From positions 22,504 to 86,503 of the forward strand of contig BPJD01000006.1 of assembly GCA_026004435.1 (NCBI GenBank): DNA of 64,000 nucleotides, given 5' to 3'. Shown piece by piece: positions 52,435 to 61,638 of the stretch. How positions within the stretch are numbered: position 1 is the first letter of the stretch; the number at the start of each line of letters is the position of its first letter. The position numbers and the translations under genes are program-made. This DNA comes from Patescibacteria group bacterium (GTDB taxonomy: Bacteria; Patescibacteriota; Microgenomatia; UBA1406; GWC2-37-13). Under the pieces are notes generated by a model. The model searched no databases, had not been told where the DNA came from, and was given only the letters and a program-made list of their open reading frames with translations.

Positions 52435-53634
52435 ATGTATCAACAATCTTCAATCAATACTGAGACTAAAAATAACAATTCTTCCCCACCTGTTAACTTT
52501 ACTCCTTTATATGCCAATGAATACACACTGCATAGATTATCAGTATATAATCCTGAAAAATACTCGTACAAGCATCAGATAAATTACTCTAAAATAATAA
52601 CAAATATTTTCATTAGTCTATTTTTATTAGTAGGTTCTTACTTTAGTTTTCTTCTGCCTCAAATTCCCAATTACAACTTTATCAAAGAGTTGTACAACAA
52701 CACGCCTAAAGTAAGAACTGAGGTCCAAAATTTAGGAGAGTTAATTGAGGCATTCTACAATTTCTATATTCAAGATAAATCTAAACAAAAAATTCTGCTT
52801 TACAACAGACAAAATCAAAACTATTCATTTAACTTAACTTCCAGAAGCAATCAGTACAGTATTCAGTTATCATCAGTAGAAAAACCTTATATCCAATTAA
52901 CGCAGGAAGATCATTTAGAGGATTCATCTAATTACCTAAGACTGTTAAAAGAAAAAACTAATGCAATAATTGACAAATCACAACTGGCAAAAACACAGCT
53001 GGGAAATTACCAATCAATTATTGACAGAAAATCTCAAACAAGAGATAAAGAGTTACAACAAATTATTAACCAGATAAATGACAACAACCTGAATGCCAAA
53101 AAATTTGTTTCTGAATCAGAGAAAATGTCAAATTATTACTATAAAGTTTTTGATACAATGCTGGCTTTAATAAACCAAATGTATCTTTTGCAAACAACCA
53201 CAGAAACAACCCAGCTAAATTTAACCCAACTATCATCTCAACTGCAAGAGTTTGAGTATGTTTCAAATCAAAAGTACACAGATTTCAAAACAATTCCCAA
53301 AAATGAACTGCCAGAAAATATAGACAACCTGCACAACTCAATTCTTGAATTTGTAAAATTATTTGTTGATTTTTCAAAAACCTATGAAGACTTTATTGCT
53401 CAAAAACATTCTCCAGAAGCATTTTTAGTAGATCTTAACAACTTTTTAGCCAAACTAGACAACAACATAACCAAACTTTCAATTTATGAAAAAGATTTCT
53501 GGCAAAACAATAGATACCTAAGAAATTACAAACAATATACCAACACCTATCAAGATATCCAAAACGAGCTGGAAAAACAAATAAGAAAAAACAAACTGCC
53601 TATGCTTGAAGATATCTCAGTTTTCTTTGAGTAG
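52435..53634 (+). CDS. Single-pass membrane protein with a long helical outer part
   Basis: 399 aa. A Ser/Asn-rich cytoplasmic N-terminus of about 55 residues, one transmembrane helix (residues about 58-78, IFISLFLLVGSYFSFLLPQIP), then about 320 residues rich in Gln, Asn, Lys and Leu with heptad-like spacing, probably coiled coil or helical bundle. No catalytic motif and no family recognised. AT-rich codon use like its neighbours. It may be a surface or cell-division scaffold, but this is speculation. Confidence 0.75.
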   Translation: MYQQSSINTETKNNNSSPPVNFTPLYANEYTLHRLSVYNPEKYSYKHQINYSKIITNIFISLFLLVGSYFSFLLPQIPNYNFIKELYNNTPKVRTEVQNLGELIEAFYNFYIQDKSKQKILLYNRQNQNYSFNLTSRSNQYSIQLSSVEKPYIQLTQEDHLEDSSNYLRLLKEKTNAIIDKSQLAKTQLGNYQSIIDRKSQTRDKELQQIINQINDNNLNAKKFVSESEKMSNYYYKVFDTMLALINQMYLLQTTTETTQLNLTQLSSQLQEFEYVSNQKYTDFKTIPKNELPENIDNLHNSILEFVKLFVDFSKTYEDFIAQKHSPEAFLVDLNNFLAKLDNNITKLSIYEKDFWQNNRYLRNYKQYTNTYQDIQNELEKQIRKNKLPMLEDISVFFE

Positions 53635-53637
53635 AAC

Positions 53638-54975
53638 TTAATAAATTGACTCTAAAACAAATTTGCCATTGTCATAAAAAACAAGTATTGGCTCAGTGCT
53701 TATCGGCAAAGACACACTGTACTTGTCTTCAGGGTAGATAACCTTGCCTATATAGGCAGGCAGAGCTTCCTTGTTTTGTGCCACTATATAAATTTTATTT
53801 TTAAACTCAGGCATATAATAAATAAAAACAGGATACTCTTTATAATCTCTTAAAAACAAATACTTTTTGTTTTGAGCATAGAGCTTAATCATTCCTAGAT
53901 TAAAAGCCCAGTCAAATTTTTTTCTTTTATTGATTATATGATTCAAAAAAACCATATTTATAACAAACAAAAAAATCATTAAACCATAAAACAACTTAGT
54001 TTTATTCTGATACCTATTGATTAAAAACAAGAACAAGCCAGGAACAGTAAAAATTAGATATCTAGGAATGAAAGAAGGTTTAAACAAAGATACAATCAAA
54101 GCAAAAATAATTGGCAGAACAGCCCAACAAAAAAACAAAAAACCATCTTTCTCAACAACCTTTCTTTTGTCTTTCTTGTATCTTGCAAACAAGTCGTAAA
54201 CAGCATAAGCTAAAAAGATATTCAAAACCAAAGCATAATAAAAACCAAACTTAAGACTCTCCTCCCAGCCTTTTATATAACCTGTAATTACCCAAAAAAA
54301 AGACTGAAAGTACTCAGACAACATTAAAGGCTCTATCCAAAATCTTGAGCTAAACAGATAACTTCTTATATAAATTAAATAAATCAACCAAGGAATAAAA
54401 ACTCCTGAAATAATATATACATTGATCATAAATGGTTTGTGTTTTTTACCCTTATCTAAAAATTTGCAGAACAAAAACTGAGAGATAAGATTAAATATAA
54501 AAAAATAATGCGTAAACACGCCTAAAACTCCAGCAACAAGATTAAGTCTTCTATCATAAACAAGAAGACTGTAGTAAAAAATTAAAGAAAGCAAAACAAC
54601 CAAGATATATGGTCTAGCCTCAAACGCATAATAAAGAATGCTTGGAAATGATGCAAAAATAAAGGTCAGAAAGTACAAAATCCTGCCTTTAAACTTCAAT
54701 GACTCCAAAAACAAAAAGATAACATAGATACAGGCCAAATACAAAACAAAAGACAAAGATCTTACAGCCAACTCTGAGTCTCCAAAAATAATCATCCAGT
54801 ACTTTAAAATTAAGTAGTACAAAGGTGGAGTAAAATCCTTTGCAGAAAGATAAATTATCTCAAAAATGCTTTTTTTTGACAGCAAAACGCTAAAAGCCTC
54901 ATCTCTCCACAAGCTCTCAAAAAACCATTTGAACACACTTTGTTTATAAACAAACTCCAGCATAGTTAAAAACAT
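53638..54975 (-). CDS. Polytopic membrane glycosyltransferase (GT39-like)
   Basis: 445 aa with about ten helices. The first loop reads SLWRDEAFSVLLSKKSIFEIIYLSAKDFTPPLYYLILKYW, the RDExFS...PPLYY pattern of the DPM-dependent mannosyltransferase-like family, and is followed by SELAVRSLSFVLYLACI. It likely uses a polyprenyl-phosphate sugar on the outer face of the membrane. The upstream gene ends on its first base. An alternative ATG at 54963 would shorten it by four residues. Confidence 0.8.
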   Translation of the reverse strand: MFLTMLEFVYKQSVFKWFFESLWRDEAFSVLLSKKSIFEIIYLSAKDFTPPLYYLILKYWMIIFGDSELAVRSLSFVLYLACIYVIFLFLESLKFKGRILYFLTFIFASFPSILYYAFEARPYILVVLLSLIFYYSLLVYDRRLNLVAGVLGVFTHYFFIFNLISQFLFCKFLDKGKKHKPFMINVYIISGVFIPWLIYLIYIRSYLFSSRFWIEPLMLSEYFQSFFWVITGYIKGWEESLKFGFYYALVLNIFLAYAVYDLFARYKKDKRKVVEKDGFLFFCWAVLPIIFALIVSLFKPSFIPRYLIFTVPGLFLFLINRYQNKTKLFYGLMIFLFVINMVFLNHIINKRKKFDWAFNLGMIKLYAQNKKYLFLRDYKEYPVFIYYMPEFKNKIYIVAQNKEALPAYIGKVIYPEDKYSVSLPISTEPILVFYDNGKFVLESIY

Positions 54976-56432
54976 TATACCTTTTCTGTAACTTTATACT
55001 CAATTTTTTTATTCAAAAACAACCTTGTATGAGCTTCTAAGGCTGGCAAAGCTGACAGCAAAAAGGAGATAACAGGCAAAGCATACCATTGAATAAAGTA
55101 AAAAGGAATATGAGAAACCTTCATCTTTTTATTTAACTTATGCCTAATTTTAAAGTCAATATATATATATACTATAAGGAATAAAGTTGACATAGTCAAG
55201 ATAAATGCAGAGATTTTGGGAAGATAAAAACCAAAAGTAGTCTTTGCAAAATGCTGGTTTACCAGAGGTGGTATATTAGCAGAAATTGTTACGATAAAGA
55301 AAGTTGTTGGCCAAAGCAGATGCGTCTCTGTAACATAAATTAATTTCTTTAATTTATCAAAAAAACCAACTTTAGACTTCCAAAAGTTTTCTAAGAAATA
55401 AATTACATCAGTCACTCCCCAAGCCCATCGCTTCTCCTGCTCATATCTGTTAAAAAAAGTATTCCAGACCGATCCAGCATAAACAGCATCGCCTGAAAGC
55501 AGAGTGTAAACAGGTACTGTCTTAACTCTAGGACCATACTTTAAAAACGCCTGAAGATAAATATGCCAGTCCTCAGGAATGATATCAGTATCCCAAAACC
55601 CAATATTCTTAAGCAGTTTTAGGTTTACAGAGTAAGTAGAGATCTGAATAAGTTTATCTTCTTGAGACAAAAACGCAAGTCTTAGGATAGAAGATATGGT
55701 AGCCTGCAGTCTAACAAAAAATGGCAAAACCTCAAAATTGTTATACAAAAGCAAAGGAGCCCAGTAAAAATGAAAGTCTCTCTGGGAATCATTTAAAAAC
55801 TTATAAGTTAAGTAAGATAAATAATTTTTCGACAACAAACTATCAGCATCGCAGACAGTAACTAAGACTTTTGCTATATCAATCTGTTTTTTTTGAAACT
55901 GTTCGCAGACCTTTTTTACAGCATAACTTTGGTTGCTGGCTTTGCCAACAACCTCACCCGGCAGAATCTTATGATAAGTAGCAAGCAGTCTAAGATTACT
56001 TGAAAATTTTTTCTCTAAAAGCTGATACTTTTCTCTTGCTGCCTCCTCGCGTTCTTCAAAAGCTAAAACAACATAAATTTTGTCTTTAAAAGGATAATCA
56101 CTCTCTAAAACCTTATTTAAAGTTTTTTCCAGAATATGCAATGGCTCTTTATAATTTGGAATTACAATCAGATGCAGTATCTCGCTGGCTTTATGTTTAA
56201 GTTTTTTATCTTGCAGTAATTTAGGAAAATCTAAAGTATTGGCATAAGCAATTCTTTTGTAAGATAAAACTGCATAAAAAGCTACTGTCACTGATTTATA
56301 GAAAAAGTAAAGATCAAAAGCAATAATAAAATAAGCTACCCAATGAGGCTTAAAAAAAGACATCCAAACAGGAAACAGAATAATGTTAAATGTAATTGTA
56401 GGAATTAAAATTTCATAGAACCTTCTGGTCAT
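54975..56432 (-). CDS. Membrane-embedded GT2, cellulose-synthase-like
   Basis: 485 aa: two N-terminal helices, a cytoplasmic GT-A domain (residues about 85-330) and three or four C-terminal helices. GT motifs: LIVIPNYKEPLHILEKTL, the DxD in VTVCDADSLLS near 193, the general base region IPEDWHIYLQ near 285 and EQEKRWAWG (QxxRW) near 335. Processive synthases and chain-extending enzymes share this layout. Together with the next gene it could build and export a surface polymer. Confidence 0.87.
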   Translation of the reverse strand: MTRRFYEILIPTITFNIILFPVWMSFFKPHWVAYFIIAFDLYFFYKSVTVAFYAVLSYKRIAYANTLDFPKLLQDKKLKHKASEILHLIVIPNYKEPLHILEKTLNKVLESDYPFKDKIYVVLAFEEREEAAREKYQLLEKKFSSNLRLLATYHKILPGEVVGKASNQSYAVKKVCEQFQKKQIDIAKVLVTVCDADSLLSKNYLSYLTYKFLNDSQRDFHFYWAPLLLYNNFEVLPFFVRLQATISSILRLAFLSQEDKLIQISTYSVNLKLLKNIGFWDTDIIPEDWHIYLQAFLKYGPRVKTVPVYTLLSGDAVYAGSVWNTFFNRYEQEKRWAWGVTDVIYFLENFWKSKVGFFDKLKKLIYVTETHLLWPTTFFIVTISANIPPLVNQHFAKTTFGFYLPKISAFILTMSTLFLIVYIYIDFKIRHKLNKKMKVSHIPFYFIQWYALPVISFLLSALPALEAHTRLFLNKKIEYKVTEKV

Positions 56433-56439
56433 TTTCTAT

Positions 56440-56448
56440 ATTATATCA
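56440..56448 (-). promoter_or_regulatory. Extended -10 of the cellulose-synthase-like gene
   Basis: On the minus strand TGATATAAT (TGn plus TATAAT), ending seven bases before the ATG at 56432. Predicts a leaderless message. Confidence 0.5.
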
Positions 56449-56469
56449 ATTATGGCAGTAATTGCTTAT

Positions 56470-59391
56470 TTACTGCCAAGCTGGACAAATAGTCTTGAAT
56501 GGACAAAAATCGCAGTGTGTGCCAACATTAGGCTTAAAATCAGAGGTCTCAATCTCGTTTATAAGACCAACTATCTCTGACTCAGCAGACTTAATCTCTT
56601 CCGGTGATCTTTGGAAAACAATTTTTTCAGCAGAATTAAGGTAATAAAAAGCAAGCTCAATTTTATCTGGAGTCTGATTAAAAGTGTGCTTTTGACAAGC
56701 AGATAGAGCATAAATTGACAACTGGAGACTTTTCTTTAAAGTTCGCTCATCTGGTTTTTTACCTGTTTTATAATCAATAATCTGAATTTTATCGCCAATC
56801 TTATCTACTCTATCAATCTTGCCTGTAATAATCTTACCCTGGATCTTAAAATTAAAATTTTTTTCTAAAGCAATAATCTCAAGATCAGGAGAATGTAGAT
56901 GTTCAAAAAATTTTTTCAACACACCTTTTGCCTCTTTATAAGCTCTTTTTGCATGCTTATCAGATGAGTAACCAACAGGAATCCATTCTTGTTCCAATAA
57001 GGCATACAGTGTCTTTAGATCAACAGACTTGTTTGTTTTAAACATTAAGTAAAACTTGTACAACACTTTATGAATACTTTCTCCAAAAGATAAAGCACTG
57101 TTTGGAGCTGATGGCAGTCTCAGGACATGCATATACTTATACTGTAAGGGACAGGTTTTAAAGGTATCTATCTGTGAAAAAGAGTATTTCTTATTCAAAA
57201 CAGTTACTAAATCCGAAGGTTTCCGCTCTGAAGAAAAATTAAACAACAGCAACTGAGAAGTATTAGTTTTTTCTATTTTTGATTTTTTATCCAAAAAATC
57301 TTGATTAAATATCTCATATAAAAAAGGCGACAGCTTTTTTTCCCGCTTTCCCTCAGCATAAAACTTAGCAGCTGTTAAAAAAAGCCGTTCTTTAGCTCTT
57401 GTTAAAGCAACATAAAACAAACGCCTCTCTTCTTGTATATGAAAATCTCCTTCAGGCAGTATCTCTTTAACCAGCTCAATTGGTATATCAATAACCTCTT
57501 TTCTATTACGAGCTGGAAATCGCTCTTTGACTAGAGAAACAACAAAAACAGTATTAAACTCTAAACCTTTAGCTGAATGAACTGTCATAAGATTAACTGC
57601 ATTAGACTCTGTCAAAAAATTATCCTGAGAAGCAGAAGGAGAGTCGCCCATCTGCAAACACATATTAATAAAATCTACAGCCTGCATCACAGTTAACTCT
57701 TTATTCTTCATCTCCAACTCTTTAAGATAACCAAAAAAACGAGAAATATTAAGAACTCGTTCTTCTTCCTGCTCAGACCTAACCTTATTTAATTTTTTTA
57801 GATAGCCAGATCTCTCAAGAAAGTCATACAAAATATAACCAGCATTTTCGCTCTCTGGCATTGATAAATGTTTATCAAAAATCTTAACTGCCTTTGCTAA
57901 TCTAGTTAAGCTTTTTTCTGTAATCTTAGGCAGATATTTTTTAAAATTATCTTTTTTATGTTCAGACTCAATCTCAGATAAAAAAAAAGAAAGATAAATT
58001 TTTAAAGCAGTAAATAAAGGATACGAAATTTTTCTGCTAAAGTCCAACAATAACTTAAGATCAATAGGATCAATATCAAAAACAGACATTCTTAAGATCC
58101 TATAAAGAGACGCTGTATCCGCAGGATTAAATAAAAAATTAAGATAAGCTATTAACTCTTTAACCTCTGGCCGTCTAAACAGTTTCAGCGAACCAGATAG
58201 TTGATACGGAATCCCTTGAGCAACCAAAGCCTTAATAAACGGCTCAAGCTGATTGTTAGCTCTGGCTAATATGGCAAAATCGCTATACTTTAACTTGTGT
58301 TTTTTTACCAAAGACTTAATTTTGTCAACAACAGCTTCAGCTTCAAGCTGTTCATTCTCAAAAACGAGCAGATCAATTTCGCTATTGGGAAACCTTTGAT
58401 TAGACTTTAACTTCTTGCTAATTTTAAGTTTATACTCAAGCGTATCTGGATTATTGTGGCCAATTAAATCATAAGACAAATCAAGAATGCTTTGATCTGA
58501 CCTATAATTTTTTATTAATGTTATCATTTTACTGTCTGGGTAGTCTTTTTTAAAACTTAAGATGTTTGAGACAGAGGCACCCCTGAATTTATAAATTGCT
58601 TGAGAGTCATCACCGACAACAGTTAAGTTTGGCTTATCAGAGTTAGGAGCCAGCAACTTAATTAATTCATACTGAATTAAATTTGTATCTTGGAACTCAT
58701 CAACAAGTATATATCTATATAAAGACTTATATTTGTTCAAAATATTTTTACGAGTTTTAAAGAGTTCTAATAAATACAACAAAAGATCTGAAAAATCCAT
58801 AAGACCATTATCAATCTTTAATCGCTGATAAATTTTATAAGTGCTTGACAACTCTTTATGTTTTTTAAACTCTTCCTCTGTCTGCCAATCAGATTTATTC
58901 TTTACCCAGTTTATATAATCATCTGCAGTTATATTCTCATCTTTTAATCTAGAAAAGTACTTTATAATAGCTGATATAAATTTAGAAGGGTTTCCTAAAG
59001 GTCTAAAATAATCAAGTGGCAGATCATATAGATGGTCTCTAAAAAAAATAATAGCCTCAGGATCAGTAATTAACTTATAATCCATTGGCAGACCTATATT
59101 ATAAGCCTCATCTTTTAACACCTTATCTGCAAAAGAATGAAAAGTAGAGATACTCATCTGAAAATATCCATAAGGCAGACTTTGATCTACTCTATCTTCC
59201 ATTTCTCTTGCGGCTTTTTCAGTAAATGTCAACGCTAAAACAGACTCAGGATTAACACCTAAATTATTTATAAGATACTTTATTTTTTCAGTAATAACAA
59301 AGGTTTTACCAGTACCAGGACCTGCAATTATTAACAAAGGTCCGCCAGTATTCTCTATAGCTTCTTGTTGTTGCTTATTAGGTTTATACAT
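56470..59391 (-). CDS. UvrD/PcrA-type helicase fused to a PD-(D/E)XK nuclease with Fe-S cluster
   Basis: 973 aa. Residues 1-690 are a superfamily 1 helicase: GPGTGKT Walker A at 24-30, LTFTEKAAREM, LVDEFQDTN near 230, VVGDDSQAIYKFRGA, MTVHSAKGLEF and VALTRAKERL (motif VI). Residues about 715-973 are a RecB-like nuclease domain: SFSQIDTFKTCPLQYKYM (first cluster Cys), KIDRVDKIGDKIQIIDYKTGK (catalytic Asp-Tyr-Lys) and the last cysteines CDFCPFKTIC. The four Cys pattern is that of AddB-type Fe-S nucleases. Likely role in double-strand break end processing or foreign DNA degradation. RecB/AddAB partners are not in the window. Confidence 0.93.
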   Translation of the reverse strand: MYKPNKQQQEAIENTGGPLLIIAGPGTGKTFVITEKIKYLINNLGVNPESVLALTFTEKAAREMEDRVDQSLPYGYFQMSISTFHSFADKVLKDEAYNIGLPMDYKLITDPEAIIFFRDHLYDLPLDYFRPLGNPSKFISAIIKYFSRLKDENITADDYINWVKNKSDWQTEEEFKKHKELSSTYKIYQRLKIDNGLMDFSDLLLYLLELFKTRKNILNKYKSLYRYILVDEFQDTNLIQYELIKLLAPNSDKPNLTVVGDDSQAIYKFRGASVSNILSFKKDYPDSKMITLIKNYRSDQSILDLSYDLIGHNNPDTLEYKLKISKKLKSNQRFPNSEIDLLVFENEQLEAEAVVDKIKSLVKKHKLKYSDFAILARANNQLEPFIKALVAQGIPYQLSGSLKLFRRPEVKELIAYLNFLFNPADTASLYRILRMSVFDIDPIDLKLLLDFSRKISYPLFTALKIYLSFFLSEIESEHKKDNFKKYLPKITEKSLTRLAKAVKIFDKHLSMPESENAGYILYDFLERSGYLKKLNKVRSEQEEERVLNISRFFGYLKELEMKNKELTVMQAVDFINMCLQMGDSPSASQDNFLTESNAVNLMTVHSAKGLEFNTVFVVSLVKERFPARNRKEVIDIPIELVKEILPEGDFHIQEERRLFYVALTRAKERLFLTAAKFYAEGKREKKLSPFLYEIFNQDFLDKKSKIEKTNTSQLLLFNFSSERKPSDLVTVLNKKYSFSQIDTFKTCPLQYKYMHVLRLPSAPNSALSFGESIHKVLYKFYLMFKTNKSVDLKTLYALLEQEWIPVGYSSDKHAKRAYKEAKGVLKKFFEHLHSPDLEIIALEKNFNFKIQGKIITGKIDRVDKIGDKIQIIDYKTGKKPDERTLKKSLQLSIYALSACQKHTFNQTPDKIELAFYYLNSAEKIVFQRSPEEIKSAESEIVGLINEIETSDFKPNVGTHCDFCPFKTICPAWQ

Positions 59392-59397
59392 AGATTA

Positions 59398-59403
59398 TTT
59401 ATA
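59398..59403 (-). promoter_or_regulatory. -10 box of the helicase-nuclease gene
   Basis: TATAAA on the minus strand, ending six bases before the ATG at 59391, in the 61-base divergent gap shared with the gene at 59453. No clear -35. Confidence 0.35.
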
Positions 59404-59452
59404 AAATCTAAATTAAAATAGTATTTAACAATAATATCAAATTTTAATCACA

Positions 59453-60610
59453 ATGAAGCTAATAAGAATTTTTTGTCTTACAACGATTTTAATTTACGCC
59501 TTATTTATACCAAAAGTTTTAGCAAAAGACAACAAACTTGTCTGTTCTGACAACGACTGTAGCAATAATAATCTCTCTTTGTTCTCAAACTCAACAAACT
59601 GGTACCCAGGCAAATGGGAAACAGATTATCTAGAGATTGAAAACAAAGGCAAACTACCTATTGTTGTTTTGTTTTCAAGTTTTAATAATGCAATCGATGC
59701 CTCTGAGTGTAAACTTGACGAAAAACTTCAAATAATTATTTCCCAACTATCCCAAAAAGGACTAAACCAAATTATCTGGGGAGGATCTTTAGTAAATTTC
59801 AAAAACACAAAAATAATCAGATCAAAAGAAATATCTGGAAATCAAACAGAAAAATTTAGATTTCTAATCTCATTAGATCAACAAACAGGTAATGAATGCC
59901 AAAAAGCAAAAACAAACTTAAACTTACAACTACAAATAACATCTGAAAACAGCAATCAATATAACACCTGCACAGAAACAAAACCAAAACCACCAATATT
60001 AGAATCAGCAAATTGGGTAAACAATGAATACATTAAACTAAAATGGAAAACTGCAGATGAACAATCTAATTACTTTGTTATTAAATACTTGGATCAATTT
60101 GACAAAGAAGTAATTATCAGCAACGCAGGAACAAAAACAGCCAGAGAATTTATTTTCTTCCCAACATCAAAAACCAACACATACAAATTTACAATCATTG
60201 GAGGCAATGACTGTGCCTTATCTGACGAATCAAACCCAATTATAATCAATCCTAAACCAAGCACAATAAAAAATACAAACCAAATACAAAACAATACTAA
60301 ACCCATAATAGAACAAACATCAGACATCATCAATAATAATAAAGATATCCAAGAAACTAATAAAGACCTGGCAACTATCACAATAAAAAAGACAACTAAC
60401 AAAAGTCAGAAAACAAAAAATGAGTTAAAAACTAACCGAAACAGCAATAACAAAACAGAAAACAAAACAATCAATGAATATGTTAAACAAGCTCAAATTA
60501 TTGCAACAGATATTACTGCCAAAACAGTTAAAACAGTAGTATCAATACTACAACCAATAGTGATAATAGTAGTATCAGTAGTATCTTCAATTATCTCAAT
60601 ATTTAGATAA
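59453..60610 (+). CDS. Secreted Asn/Lys-rich protein with C-terminal hydrophobic tail
   Basis: 385 aa. Signal peptide (residues 1-24, LTTILIYALFIPKVLA followed by K), then a region with four early and later cysteines (CSDNDC, ASECKL, NECQK, TCTE), possibly an Ig-like fold with a second fibronectin-like domain at about 180-265 (WVNNEYIKLKWKTADEQSNYFVIKYLDQ). A long Asn/Lys/Thr-rich disordered linker (about 270-345) leads to a C-terminal transmembrane helix (VVSILQPIVIIVVSVVSSIISIF). The layout suits a surface protein anchored at its C-terminus. It is the last gene before the composition change. Confidence 0.78.
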   Translation: MKLIRIFCLTTILIYALFIPKVLAKDNKLVCSDNDCSNNNLSLFSNSTNWYPGKWETDYLEIENKGKLPIVVLFSSFNNAIDASECKLDEKLQIIISQLSQKGLNQIIWGGSLVNFKNTKIIRSKEISGNQTEKFRFLISLDQQTGNECQKAKTNLNLQLQITSENSNQYNTCTETKPKPPILESANWVNNEYIKLKWKTADEQSNYFVIKYLDQFDKEVIISNAGTKTAREFIFFPTSKTNTYKFTIIGGNDCALSDESNPIIINPKPSTIKNTNQIQNNTKPIIEQTSDIINNNKDIQETNKDLATITIKKTTNKSQKTKNELKTNRNSNNKTENKTINEYVKQAQIIATDITAKTVKTVVSILQPIVIIVVSVVSSIISIFR

Positions 60611-60628
60611 CTCCAAAATTAAAAAATA

Positions 60629-60647
60629 TCGGCTCGAAATTTATTTT
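60629..60647 (+). repeat. Inverted repeat, left copy (19 bp)
   Basis: TCGGCTCGAAATTTATTTT on the plus strand. It matches the minus strand of 63841-63859 at 18 of 19 positions. In the right copy it is the 5' end of the XRE regulator coding sequence. Confidence 0.65.
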
Positions 60648-60771
60648 AAAAGGTAGAAGATTTTATTTTGAAGAGAAAAATCAGCTTGCGTATCTTTTAA
60701 AAATCCCCCAAAATACCAACTGGCGGTGTGTATTTGAAAAAATCCTAACCGATTTTCTAAATAATTGGCTC

Positions 60772-60810
60772 GGCGGGCGGAATTCCCCCCGAACCCCTCT
60801 TCCGCCCGCC
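60772..60810. repeat. Perfect 11-bp inverted repeat
   Basis: GGCGGGCGGAA at 60772-60782 and its exact complement at 60800-60810, with a 17-base C-rich loop. Very GC-rich compared with the genome upstream. Confidence 0.85.
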
Positions 60811-60901
60811 TCGCCCTGAAGCGGAAGCGAAAAGGACGATTTCAAGTTTTTCTAATCCGACTTTGTCGGATTGCTCGGCTTTGCCGAGCTTGGCGGCAAA
60901 T
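60796..60901. repeat. Modular palindromic repeat, copy 1
   Basis: Three blocks shared with copy 2: a CG-rich block (60796-60834, ends GAAGCGGAAGCGAAAAG), a second block (60835-60853, GACGATTTCAAGTTTTTCT) and a tail (60890-60901, TTGGCGGCAAAT). Here two hairpins are inserted between the second block and the tail. The tail ends four bases before the NUDIX stop codon. Confidence 0.85.
60854..60889. repeat. Two adjacent perfect hairpins with TTT loops
   Basis: AATCCGAC-TTT-GTCGGATT (60854-60872) followed without gap by GCTCGGC-TTT-GCCGAGC (60873-60889). Both are inside modular repeat copy 1 and are missing from copy 2. Confidence 0.9.
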
Positions 60902-60904
60902 TCC

Positions 60905-61480
60905 TTATTTGGTTTCTTCCCAAACAAAATAGGTGATCTTATCGTCTTGTTCTTCTAAATATCCCTCTGGTTTAAACTGTTGATCGTTCAAAGTTATTTC
61001 AAAGATATGACGAATATATTGGGATTGTAAACCGGGGTAACTAGGAGAAGAAAGTAATTGTTCCTCGACACCTGTTTCTACTAAAGATATTTCTCCTTCT
61101 ATGCCGAGCTCTTCTCTTACCCCACGAATCATTGCATTTTCTGGATCTTCACCCGGCTTCATTTTTTCTGATACTGCTTGTCCCAAATTTCTTCTTCTCT
61201 CACGACCATCTTTGAAAACCTGCTTATATTCTTTCAAACGATATTTTTTACCGTCGGGTGAAATATAGAAAATATCGGCGCCGCAGACTAAAACCCTTCT
61301 TAAAAGTTCCCCTTGTTCGCCTTTTACCAAAACGGTTTCACCGCTCTCAATTTCCTTTTGGAGATGCGCTAATGTTTTTGCTTGCCCTTTTCCCCATTCA
61401 GAAACATCAATCCCAGCACTTTCAAGTTGTTGCCGTAATATGCTAAGAGCATCTTTCTTTGATTGTTCTAAATTTTGCAT
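60905..61480 (-). CDS. NUDIX hydrolase family protein
   Basis: 191 aa. An N-terminal helical part of about 60 residues precedes the Nudix fold. The Nudix box reads GEDPENAMIRGVREELGI (near residue 111): the final EExG is kept, but the RE pair is RG and the first Gly is replaced, so the box is divergent and activity is uncertain. Family members hydrolyse nucleoside diphosphate derivatives. First complete gene in the GC-richer end; its 3' end abuts modular repeat copy 1. No other gene reads toward it within 90 bases. Confidence 0.85.
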   Translation of the reverse strand: MQNLEQSKKDALSILRQQLESAGIDVSEWGKGQAKTLAHLQKEIESGETVLVKGEQGELLRRVLVCGADIFYISPDGKKYRLKEYKQVFKDGRERRRNLGQAVSEKMKPGEDPENAMIRGVREELGIEGEISLVETGVEEQLLSSPSYPGLQSQYIRHIFEITLNDQQFKPEGYLEEQDDKITYFVWEETK

Positions 61481-61638
61481 AACAGAATTTTCTCTTCAAA
61501 ATTTATTTTAATAAATCCTAAATAGAAACGATGATAATTTTCACAATTTGCTTTTATGATAACGGACATTATTTTCATAGCCCTACCTTAAATCTTGTTA
61601 TTTTTATATTATATCTCACACCTGGCTTCTTTGCAAAT

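Larger units (their letters stand above)
60607..60819 (+). pseudogene. Coding remnant 1 with an NWRC motif
   Basis: A stop-free frame of 71 codons without start codon. It contains NTNWRCVFEKILTDFLNN, which aligns with NSNWRCLLDKIRTYFEQN in remnant 2 at 63870-63974 (ten of 18 identical). It ends in the palindromic repeat. I do not know the protein family. It could also be conserved non-coding DNA; the shared bases are mainly ACTGGCGGTGT. Confidence 0.35.
60611..60904. other. Repeat-rich intergenic region at the start of the GC-rich segment
   Basis: These 294 bases mark the switch from the AT-rich genome to the GC-richer end of the window. They contain coding remnant 1, an 11-base inverted repeat, two perfect triloop hairpins and copy 1 of the modular repeat. 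No complete gene is seen. Confidence 0.7.
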
